Below, one piece after another: positions 1 to 5,531 of a DNA stretch of 8,095 nucleotides. Under the pieces are notes generated by a model. It made no database searches and had not been told where the DNA came from. It saw only the letters and a program-made list of their open reading frames with translations. The position numbers and the translations under genes were made by a program. Origin of the DNA: SIO4C1 sp039180385 (GTDB lineage Bacteria > Cyanobacteriota > Cyanobacteriia > Phormidesmidales > Phormidesmidaceae); NCBI GenBank assembly GCA_039180385.1, contig JBCDDJ010000309.1, forward strand, positions 1 through 8,095, in the 5' to 3' direction. How positions within the stretch are numbered: position 1 is the stretch's first letter; each line of letters starts with the position of its first letter.

Positions 1-675
1 GTAGCCCCAACTGCTGCCAATGACGGGGACTTTCTCTGAATTAATCTCTGGATTAATCTCTGGACTAGTGGCCGAGCTAGCCTCCCGAATCTTGCCCCGG
101 CGCAGCCAAAAGCGACCGGCATGGTTGGGCGTAGCTGCCCGCAGGTTGGCCTCTTTGGGGATGTGGTGTTCTTCTAAATGGGACACCCATTGGCTCAGCT
201 CCTGGCTGGAGTGAGATCGCAACGTTGTAAAGTGCTTGAAAAAGATCATCTGCTCAATGTGTTGAGCCTGACGTAACAGGTGGACTCGCCAGTTAATCTC
301 TTGCTCGAGAAAAGGATGGAGCTGCTCGATAGGGAGTTTGGCAATCTCAACGTGGGGGCTAGAAGCAATTACCTGATAGGCAAAGGGGTGCTCTAAGAAA
401 TAATCATCCGCCCCAAAGATTTTGCCGGGGCCGAGGCGAAGTGCCGTCATGGCCTGCCCCTCGATATCGCAGAGCAGGCGCACCCACCCCGTGTGGACCC
501 AGTAAATTTCATGCTGTAACGATGGGGGGTTACTGTCTAAGATCACCTCGCCAAGCTGGTAGATTTGTTGCTCAACAGCATCAACCAACGCTGTTACGGC
601 TTTAGTAGGCAGGAGATGGGGCGACATTAGCTGAGAAATAATCGCAGTATCTGCGGTTGGGTTGGTCCGAGTCAT
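1..675 (-). CDS. N-terminal part of a cNMP-binding-like domain protein, probably a HetC/HlyB-like ABC exporter (partial)
   Basis: The reading frame is open from an ATG at 675-673 to the window edge, giving 225 residues with no stop, so the C-terminus is missing. Residues about 38-125 read as a cyclic-nucleotide-binding-like beta-roll (YQLGEVILD, then WVHTGWVRLL, then GPGKIFGADDYF). The phosphate-binding cassette lacks the usual Arg, so cNMP binding is doubtful. Residues about 145-197 (FFKHF...HIPKEANL...GRFWLRRGKI) look like the start of a second such fold. A Pro-Glu-Ile-Asn linker follows, then VPVIGSSWGY. Tandem cNMP-like folds before a C39 peptidase and ABC exporter core are known in cyanobacterial HetC/HlyB-like transporters, and that is my best guess. 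A stand-alone Crp-like or sensor protein is the alternative, since the distinguishing part lies outside the window. The ribosome-binding site is weak. The gene is divergent from everything else here. Confidence 0.7.
   Translation of the reverse strand, partial: MTRTNPTADTAIISQLMSPHLLPTKAVTALVDAVEQQIYQLGEVILDSNPPSLQHEIYWVHTGWVRLLCDIEGQAMTALRLGPGKIFGADDYFLEHPFAYQVIASSPHVEIAKLPIEQLHPFLEQEINWRVHLLRQAQHIEQMIFFKHFTTLRSHSSQELSQWVSHLEEHHIPKEANLRAATPNHAGRFWLRRGKIREASSATSPEINPEINSEKVPVIGSSWGY
41..64. repeat. 12-bp perfect tandem duplication inside the cNMP-like gene
   Basis: TTAATCTCTGGA occurs twice back to back, and a degenerate third copy lies at about 29-40. The unit is a multiple of three, so in the minus-strand protein it gives Pro-Glu-Ile-Asn twice (residues 205-212) in a linker after the second cNMP-like segment. 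It probably arose by slippage and changes linker length without breaking the frame. Confidence 0.85.
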
Positions 676-1180
676 GATGCACACTCTAAAACTGCTTTTG
701 AGGATTGCCCTAAAGCGACCTACGGTGGCCTAATGAGCATCTATGGAGATACCAGTGCTAAGGCAATCTCTTCACTTTGGGTTTTCAAAGGTGCTCGCAT
801 CCCAAAGGTTCACATCTCAAGGGCAAACTGCATCTAGAATGACTGCGCCCCTAAGATTTGTTTTGCTATGCAACGGTAGGTCTCTGAGGTCTAAGGCTAA
901 ATCAGCACTGAAACAAGTTGATCAGTGAAAAGGGATGATTGAAAACAGATAAACAGTGGAGAAGTTTGGCTCCAAAGTGATAGCTGCATTTTGAGGTGCA
1001 GCATATTCAGGCAGCAACAACAGGTGTCAACTCACTTGCATCGGGGCAGAGCGCCCAAAGGATACCTAAATTGGAGAAGCCTATATCGTAGTGCGCAGGC
1101 GACTCGACGATCTGGAGCAACGTGAAGGCAGGAGATGACAACCATGACTAAAAGGCTCGATTGATAAAATAGACAGTCTT

Positions 1181-1230
1181 CAATCTTTTCGAGCAACCCC
1201 CCCAGGTTGCTCGATAGTAAAGATTGTTTT
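1181..1230 (+). terminator. Long hairpin followed by T-run, terminator-like
   Basis: The outer stem pairs CAATCTTT (1181-1188) with AAAGATTG (1219-1226). The inner stem pairs TCGAGCAACC (1189-1198) with GGTTGCTCGA (1205-1214) around the loop CCCCCA. A 4-nt bulge (1215-1218) sits on the 3' side, for 18 base pairs in all. TTTTCCCTT follows directly, as expected for Rho-independent termination on the plus strand. No plus-strand protein gene lies upstream within the window, so it may end a small RNA or a short leader transcript. It could also be a dispersed palindromic repeat. Confidence 0.5.
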
Positions 1231-1467
1231 CCCTTAATGTTGGCCAAAAACCAAGGGGCTTTTAGCCGTAAGCCGCATCACAAATCATGTTGATGGAAAC
1301 CAAGTTTAGGCACTAAAAACGCAAACTTTTGAATGTTAACGTTCTGATCATGCATAGGTGCTTTAACTTTTGCACTCTCTAAACTACATACAAGATGATT
1401 TAGAAGCTCGTCAACCCTGTAAATAGCTTAAAAGCAGGGCGATGCTTTAGTCTTTTGAGAAATCAAA

Positions 1468-1489
1468 ATGACTCAAACATGACTCAAAT
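1468..1489. repeat. 11-bp tandem direct repeat (ATGACTCAAA)
   Basis: ATGACTCAAAC is followed at once by ATGACTCAAAT. Two adjacent copies one helical turn apart could be a paired regulator-binding site, but no regulator is identified and the similarity may be chance. Confidence 0.4.
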
Positions 1490-1710
1490 GTAGATAAATC
1501 AGGTGAAACTGAAAATGACCTCTCCGGACAGGGCGTTTCCCTAAGAAACCTCAAAAAATTTATAAAAATTAGTGATTTGCAATACAGAAAATTATCTCTT
1601 TGTACAGACTCGAAAGCTGGCTGATGTGCTCAATAGCTTTTGGTCAATCCTGAAGGGTGGCGGATTTTATTCTCTGTAGAACCCAAGAGACTTCCCGGGT
1701 TATTTGAATA

Positions 1711-1730
1711 TTTGATGTTTAAACATCAAA
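1711..1730. promoter_or_regulatory. Perfect 20-bp palindrome, candidate operator
   Basis: TTTGATGTTTAAACATCAAA equals its own reverse complement over all 20 bases. It lies in the spacer about 430 bp before the PEP-CTERM start. With no central loop, it fits a binding site for a dimeric repressor or activator better than an RNA hairpin. The cognate regulator cannot be named from the sequence. Confidence 0.5.
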
Positions 1731-2039
1731 GAATTAGGAGTTAGTGCTCCAATATTCACCGGAGGCGGCATAAAAGAGAGCGTCTCGTTTCACAAAAACT
1801 TCAATTAACTGTTGTTTCCCTACGGTTGACGGTGTTTCAAAAATTACATTGACTGTCAGGCTTGCTTAATCTTCATCGAGGATTGGGGTGTTTTTGCGGG
1901 GCCTTTATTCAAGCTTCAATCGCCGCAGGTTATCTTGCTACCAAGTAAAAGAATTGCAAGTTTGTGGCTAGAGGGTATAGGCTTGCTGTTTTTATCTCAG
2001 GGCGCTTGATGGGTTTAGGGATAGTCTCCAAACTGAGCC

Positions 2040-2066
2040 CAAGATTGTTTTGTTCAAGATTGTTTT
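2040..2066. repeat. 15-bp-spaced direct repeat (CAAGATTGTTTT)
   Basis: CAAGATTGTTTT occurs at 2040-2051 and again at 2055-2066. The core AAGATTGTTTT also appears at 1220-1230, at the 3' side of the long hairpin. The repeat lies about 90-115 bp before the PEP-CTERM start codon, within its probable promoter or 5' UTR. Confidence 0.4.
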
Positions 2067-2127
2067 TTGGATGTTCCCAATTACAGGGTGCTAGTCGTTT
2101 GCCTCGCCAAGGGCAGGCGGCTGCATG

Positions 2128-2143
2128 ACATTGACTGTAATGT
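2128..2143. promoter_or_regulatory. Imperfect palindrome with TTGACT just upstream of the PEP-CTERM start
   Basis: ACATT-GACTGT-AATGT is a 5-bp inverted repeat ending 13 bases before the start codon. Its left part, ACATTGACTGT, also occurs at 1846-1856. It contains TTGACT, which resembles a -35 hexamer, but a matching -10 would fall on the start codon and imply a nearly leaderless transcript. Binding-site status is speculative. Confidence 0.25.
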
Positions 2144-2156
2144 GCGCTAACAGATT

Positions 2157-2957
2157 ATGACTGTCTTAAAATCGTTCTTCAAAGGCTTGCTGGCGTTGCC
2201 GCTAGCAGGCTCAGGGCTCTTTGTCGCAGCTTCAGCTGAGGCGGCAACGTTTGCGTCGGCTGACGGACAATTTTTGTTCGAAAATTTAAGCCATGTGCCT
2301 ACGCTTACTGATACGGCAACAGATACCCAAACCCTGGTCGTGGGCTTTGACGGCAGTGTGATTGCTGAAAGTGATGCCAATGCTATCTTCAATGGAGCAG
2401 CGGGCAGCGCTTTTAACTTTACCTTGCAAGAGGCGCGCGGAGAGAAGGGCAGCTACTTTGGCCTGGCTGAAGGAGAAGCGAGTGTTTTAGGCAACTTTGC
2501 GATCGCAGCCGGAGAAACTTTCTCGTTTGACTTTGCGGGGGCGATTGATTTATTTACCCTGGCAGATGAGCCAGGGGAATTTGCCTCAGCTGAAGTCGCC
2601 ATTGAGTTTGGGGTCTTTGGCAACACTGTTGACGGCCCCATGGAGATCGACACTTTCTTGATTGAGGGCGGGTTGTTTACCGTGGGCGACGATACTTTTT
2701 CAATCGCCGCCAGTGAAGGCATTATCCCTGGTCAGCTGGCCGTGGGCGATGGCTCGGGTCCAGATTTAGGGGTCGAGTCCTTTTTTGCGGGGGTGAGCGG
2801 TGCCTACGCTCGCTCGTTTGATCAGGATATGCTGCTTACCCTGAATGAGATCAAGCGAGGGCAAGTGACGGTGGCTGCCGATGTGCCAGAACCTTCAAGT
2901 GCGATCGCGCTGTTGTTGTTACCTATAGCAGCACTCCGCCGTAAGCGGGTTGCTTAA
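2157..2957 (+). CDS. Secreted PEP-CTERM sorting domain protein
   Basis: This 266-residue protein is probably exported and anchored or processed at the cell surface by an exosortase-type system. Residues 1-30 form a standard signal peptide: Lys-5 and Lys-9, a hydrophobic core, and a likely cleavage site at Ala-Ser-Ala-Glu-Ala-Ala. The C-terminal 24 residues are a textbook PEP-CTERM tail: Val-Pro-Glu-Pro-Ser-Ser from 243, the hydrophobic stretch AIALLLLPIAAL, then Arg-Arg-Lys-Arg. The mature part is strongly acidic, without Cys or Trp, and alternates Phe, Gly, Asp and Glu, suggesting a beta-sandwich. I recognise no specific binding domain. No good Shine-Dalgarno precedes the ATG, but this start gives a complete signal peptide, so it is preferred. 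It is a single-gene unit closed by a terminator, and no exosortase gene is in view. The molecular role is unknown; exopolysaccharide or biofilm association is only a family-level expectation. Confidence 0.88.
   Translation: MTVLKSFFKGLLALPLAGSGLFVAASAEAATFASADGQFLFENLSHVPTLTDTATDTQTLVVGFDGSVIAESDANAIFNGAAGSAFNFTLQEARGEKGSYFGLAEGEASVLGNFAIAAGETFSFDFAGAIDLFTLADEPGEFASAEVAIEFGVFGNTVDGPMEIDTFLIEGGLFTVGDDTFSIAASEGIIPGQLAVGDGSGPDLGVESFFAGVSGAYARSFDQDMLLTLNEIKRGQVTVAADVPEPSSAIALLLLPIAALRRKRVA
2499..2506. repeat. HIP1 octamer GCGATCGC (first of four)
   Basis: The octamer GCGATCGC also occurs at 2901-2908, 4101-4108 and 4659-4666, all within genes. Its over-representation is a known hallmark of many cyanobacterial genomes, so these copies support the taxonomic assignment. 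Confidence 0.9.
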
Positions 2958-3000
2958 CCCTGACAGCAGCAGAATCCAAGAGAATACGACGGAGAGAAGG

Positions 3001-3024
3001 GGACGGGTTTACCGTCCTTTTTTT
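3001..3024 (+). terminator. Rho-independent terminator after the PEP-CTERM gene
   Basis: GGACGG (3001-3006) pairs with CCGTCC (3012-3017) around the five-base loop GTTTA, and seven T residues (3018-3024) follow immediately. It begins 43 bases after the stop codon of the PEP-CTERM gene and should isolate that gene from the downstream oxidase operon. Confidence 0.88.
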
Positions 3025-3170
3025 GATCAAGCTCGGACCACTAGACTTAACCCATCCGCTCATGTCTCTAATACGGTGTTGTTGGCTGGACCATCGAGTG
3101 AACCCACGGAGGTTAGGACGGTAACTCTCTTTACAAAAAAAAAGAGGGTGATCCGCTAGAGTCCAAATTG

Positions 3171-3200
3171 CCCTGTCATAGGGACAGACGACCGGTCTGT
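3171..3200 (+). promoter_or_regulatory. Mutually exclusive stem-loops in the oxidase operon leader
   Basis: CTGTC (3173-3177) can pair with GACAG (3183-3187). The overlapping segment ACAGAC (3184-3189) can instead pair with GTCTGT (3195-3200) around the loop GACCG. Only one helix can form at a time, an arrangement seen in attenuator-type leaders. No T-run follows and no known riboswitch consensus is recognised, so a regulatory role is a suggestion. Confidence 0.25.
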
Positions 3201-3295
3201 TAACGGATGTCACAACCCTGAGCAACGGCGAAAGGAACCCGTTACATTATTATACGTTTCCCAGAGACTAAACCTGATTCGATTTAGCCAGCCCT

Positions 3296-3315
3296 GCCTC
3301 GGTAAACCGTCAGGC
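3296..3315. repeat. Short hairpin in the oxidase operon leader
   Basis: GCCTCGG pairs with CCG-(TC)-AGGC around the loop TAAA, with a two-base bulge. No T-run follows on either strand, so it is not a standard terminator. Its reverse complement contains GACGGTTTACCG, one base short of GACGGGTTTACCG in the terminator at 3002-3014. Confidence 0.4.
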
Positions 3316-3441
3316 GAAAATTTAGGGCGTCAAACGGGATGTCGTATTAGTATGTTTGTGGAGGGTTTGTGATTCTCAATCGGCCACTTGTTTGCCCAAT
3401 GATTTGAAGTAAACTTTCGTTCATTCTCCCAGGGAAAACCC

Positions 3442-3945
3442 GTGTTTAAAGATCTATTGCCTCCGCTCAATAATCACAATTTACCCTATCCCGACACCAT
3501 TCATCCCATTGTGGTGCATTTTGTGATTGCGATGGTTTTATTTGCTGTCCTCTGTGATGTCATTGGGTATTTCACCCGAAATCCTCGCCTGTACGAGGTG
3601 GGTTGGTGGAATATGGTGTTTGCAACGATTTCCATATTTATTGCGGTGATTTTCGGCCAGATTGAGGCCGGGTTAGCAACGCCCTACTCGGCTGCTGCTG
3701 GCGATCTCAATCTGCATACGTTAATTGGCTGGGGGCTGTCTGGCCTTTTGGCCGTCATTACCGGTTGGCGCTATATCATTCGACTGCGTAGCCCAGACGC
3801 TTTGCCGATGCCTTATCTGGGCATGAACGCTCTGATAACCGGCATTGTGTTGTTTCAGGTCTACCTGGGCGACAAGTTGGTGTGGGTATACGGCCTACAT
3901 ACTGAGGCGGTGGTCGAAGCGGCGCGGGGAGGTTTGTTGCCATGA
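3442..3945 (+). CDS. DUF2231 family four-helix membrane protein (first of a tandem pair)
   Basis: The 167-residue protein starts with GTG, preceded by AGGGA six bases upstream, which supports this start. Four membrane segments are visible at about 24-44, 57-75, 92-113 and 126-142. Motifs are His21-Pro-Ile-Val-Val-His26 at the entry to helix 1, Asp39, Tyr-Glu-Val-Gly-Trp-Trp-Asn-Met-Val (51-59) before helix 2, His92 at helix 3 and His153 after helix 4. These mark the DUF2231 (COG4244) family, whose biochemical function is not firmly established. The conserved histidines near the membrane faces would suit b-type heme or quinone handling, but that is inference. The stop overlaps the next start by four bases (ATGA, 3942-3945), implying translational coupling. 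As the first gene of the oxidase operon, it is likely an electron-transfer partner or assembly factor of the oxidase. Confidence 0.85.
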   Translation: MFKDLLPPLNNHNLPYPDTIHPIVVHFVIAMVLFAVLCDVIGYFTRNPRLYEVGWWNMVFATISIFIAVIFGQIEAGLATPYSAAAGDLNLHTLIGWGLSGLLAVITGWRYIIRLRSPDALPMPYLGMNALITGIVLFQVYLGDKLVWVYGLHTEAVVEAARGGLLP

Positions 3946-4607
3946 TCCCCATGACGCTACCCGCCATGGCACTGCCGTCTATTGCCATGGAGAGCGATCT
4001 GACCATGAGCCCAGTTTTGGGGCTCGGGGCGAATGGGTTGCCCTATGGGTTACCGATTCATCCCAATTTGGTGCACCTCACCTTGGGGTTGTTTATTGTT
4101 GCGATCGCGTTTGATATCGTCGCGGCCCTTTACCCGTTAGAAAAGCCCATTTTCAAATTTCTAGCCATTCCCACCACCAGCTCTAACCTATACGACGTCG
4201 GCTGGTACAACATGGTGGCGGCAGCGATCATCACCTTTTTTACGGTGGCCGCCGGGTTTTATGAGATTTTGCTGGCAGACCCTCCGCAGGACATGGTCAG
4301 CCCCTGGGGGTTGAGTGCGCTCGATACCATGGTGTGGCACGGTATCGGGGGCGTGCTGCTGCTGGGGCTGATTGTGGCTATGACTGTCTGGCGAGGGTTT
4401 CAACGCTATGTGTGGCGACAGGATCGGGCCCGTCAGGTGCAGTGGAGCTACCTGTTCGCAGGGCTGGGTATTTTTGCTCTGATGTTTATCCACGGCACGC
4501 TGGGCGCACACCTGGGCTCAGATTTCGGCATCCATATCAGTGCCGATCGGCTGATTCGAGCGGGGATCAACCCCAATGCTCAGTTGAATATGCTCATTAA
4601 GCACTAA
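3942..4607 (+). CDS. DUF2231 family membrane protein (second of a tandem pair)
   Basis: This 221-residue protein is a diverged paralogue of its upstream neighbour. Shared landmarks are His40-Pro-Asn-Leu-Val-His45, Asp58, Tyr-Asp-Val-Gly-Trp-Tyr-Asn-Met-Val (84-92), His133 and His198, matching His21, His26, Asp39, His92 and His153 of the first copy. It has extra His184 and His190 around helix 4 and a longer helix 1-2 connection (about 64-83). Helices lie near 46-64, 90-111, 133-150 and 168-186. The N-terminal 33 residues are Met- and Pro-rich with several possible starts (Met1, 4, 9, 16, 22). The first is chosen because it forms the ATGA overlap with the upstream stop. Function is unknown. Its place directly before ctaC, 15 bases away, ties it to the oxidase. 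A heterodimer with the first copy is plausible, with the duplication giving a two-fold bundle. Confidence 0.85.
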   Translation: MIPMTLPAMALPSIAMESDLTMSPVLGLGANGLPYGLPIHPNLVHLTLGLFIVAIAFDIVAALYPLEKPIFKFLAIPTTSSNLYDVGWYNMVAAAIITFFTVAAGFYEILLADPPQDMVSPWGLSALDTMVWHGIGGVLLLGLIVAMTVWRGFQRYVWRQDRARQVQWSYLFAGLGIFALMFIHGTLGAHLGSDFGIHISADRLIRAGINPNAQLNMLIKH

Positions 4608-4622
4608 GGGACCCTTGCCAAT

Positions 4623-5531
4623 ATGAATCGACGCACGATTTTGGTTCTGCTGGGATTTGCGATCGCAGACCTGCTAGTCAGCCTTTGGATGGGCCAGCAA
4701 GCCTACCACTGGATGCCACCCCAGGCTTCGGCGGAGTCTATCCTGGTCGATAACCTTTTTAGCTTTATGACCACCCTGGGGAGCTTTATCTTTTTAGGGG
4801 TGATGGGGACGCTGCTCTACGCCGTTCTGTTTCAACGGGCGGCCAAGTATGACGCCAGCGACGGCCCCCCCATTGAGGGCAATGTCAAGCTAGAGGTGGT
4901 CTGGACCGCCATTCCGGTTTTGCTGGTGATTTGGATTGCCACTGTGAGCTACCAAACCTACGACCACATGGCCATCCTGGGGCCAATGGAGCCCATACCC
5001 ATGGGTATGGCAACAGCTGAAGCCGCCCCTTTGCCCCCCGCTGAGGTACCTCCCATCAACGTCTATGCCCGGCAGTGGGCCTGGGAATTTCACTATCCTG
5101 ACTCGGACATTCGCAGCACCGAGCTACACCTGCCGGTAAATCAAAGAGCCCGACTGCTGCTGGCTTCGGAGGATGTGCTACACGGCTTTTTTGTGCCTGC
5201 CTTTCGGGTCAAGCAGGACGTCGTCCCCGGTCGAGAAATTGGGTTCGAGTTTACCCCCATTCGGGAAGGGCGCTATCGCCTGCGGGATTCAGAATACAGC
5301 GGCACCTACTTTGCGGCCAATCAAACCCACGTGGTGGTCGAGTCAGCAGACGCCTATCAACGCTGGCTGACCACAGCGGCGGCGATCCCGCCCGCCCCGG
5401 CCCAAAACGTGGCCTACGAAGAGTTTAACCAAACCGCCCAAAACCCTATCGATCTCGGCTGGGAAACGGTCAAGCCGGCCCCCGCCCCTGTTGTAAATTA
5501 CGCCAGCTCAGAGCAAGACCCCCATGAGTAA
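4623..5531 (+). CDS. ctaC: Heme-copper oxidase subunit II lacking CuA ligands (ARTO type)
   Basis: The 302-residue protein anchors the oxidase and carries the periplasm- or lumen-facing cupredoxin domain that normally receives electrons through CuA. Residues 6-23 are a hydrophobic signal or anchor segment; helices follow at about 44-71 and 92-110. A Met/Pro/Ala-rich loop (116-143) leads into the cupredoxin domain (145-240). The aromatic motif QWAWEFHYP (151-159) and DVLHGFFVPAFRVKQD (184-199) are family hallmarks. The CuA loop, usually Cys-Ser-Glu-Leu-Cys-Gly-x-x-His-x-x-Met, here reads Asp222-Ser-Glu224-Tyr-Ser226-Gly-Thr-Tyr-Phe230-Ala-Ala-Asn233. Both Cys, the second His and the Met are gone; only His187 and Glu224 remain. 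CuA therefore cannot form in the usual way, as known for cyanobacterial ARTO subunit II and quinol-type oxidases. AAGGG lies about 12 bases before the ATG, a slightly long spacing. The end overlaps ctaD by eight bases. Confidence 0.93.
   Translation: MNRRTILVLLGFAIADLLVSLWMGQQAYHWMPPQASAESILVDNLFSFMTTLGSFIFLGVMGTLLYAVLFQRAAKYDASDGPPIEGNVKLEVVWTAIPVLLVIWIATVSYQTYDHMAILGPMEPIPMGMATAEAAPLPPAEVPPINVYARQWAWEFHYPDSDIRSTELHLPVNQRARLLLASEDVLHGFFVPAFRVKQDVVPGREIGFEFTPIREGRYRLRDSEYSGTYFAANQTHVVVESADAYQRWLTTAAAIPPAPAQNVAYEEFNQTAQNPIDLGWETVKPAPAPVVNYASSEQDPHE

Larger units (their letters stand above)
676..2156. other. 1.5-kb intergenic region without a convincing gene
   Basis: This stretch separates the divergent cNMP-like gene from the PEP-CTERM gene. 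Short open frames exist (for example 743-928 plus and 1032-1247 minus), but their translations resemble no family I know and lack good ribosome-binding sites. No tRNA cloverleaf or rRNA segment was recognised by eye. Part of the stretch (about 1300-1650) is visibly A+T-richer than the genes. It holds a long hairpin with a T-run, a 20-bp palindrome and several short direct repeats, listed separately. It presumably contains the promoters for both flanking genes and may encode a small RNA. Confidence 0.7.
2958..3441. other. 484-bp intergenic leader region before the oxidase operon
   Basis: No convincing protein gene lies here. The first 70 bp carry the PEP-CTERM terminator. The remainder presumably contains the promoter and untranslated leader of the five-gene oxidase operon. 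It has several inverted repeats: CTGTC/GACAG and ACAGAC/GTCTGT at 3173-3200, TAACGG (3201-3206) with CCGTTA (3239-3244), and a compact hairpin at 3296-3315. I could not place a confident promoter: TTATAC near 3249 resembles a -10 but lacks a matching -35. Confidence 0.6.

Noticed and set aside
743..928. 61-codon plus-strand open frame in the long spacer
   Set aside because: No ribosome-binding site, no recognisable motif, and a composition rich in Ser, Arg and Gln as expected from a random frame.
1032..1247. 71-codon minus-strand open frame covering the long hairpin
   Set aside because: The translation resembles no family, and the hairpin itself explains part of the open frame.
1468..1489. 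Two tandem 11-bp units as the start of a CRISPR-like array
   Set aside because: Units are far too short, lack spacers and occur only twice; no cas gene is present.
3130..3150. A-run next to CTCTTT/AAAGAG as a minus-strand terminator
   Set aside because: The T-run on the minus strand is part of the weak stem itself, so no stable hairpin precedes it, and no minus-strand gene lies upstream to need it.
2950..3225. Open frames on both strands after the PEP-CTERM gene
   Set aside because: They run through the intrinsic terminator and structured leader and have no family-like motifs.
3056..3240. Scattered similarity to the glutamine (glnA) RNA motif: CGCTCATG, GGACGGTAA, GAAAGGAACCCG in order
   Set aside because: The pieces span about 185 nt rather than the compact size of that RNA, and the conserved core is imperfect.
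3245..3255. TTATAC as a -10 element for the oxidase operon
   Set aside because: No acceptable -35 hexamer at the proper distance, and isolated -10 look-alikes are common in A+T-rich spacers.
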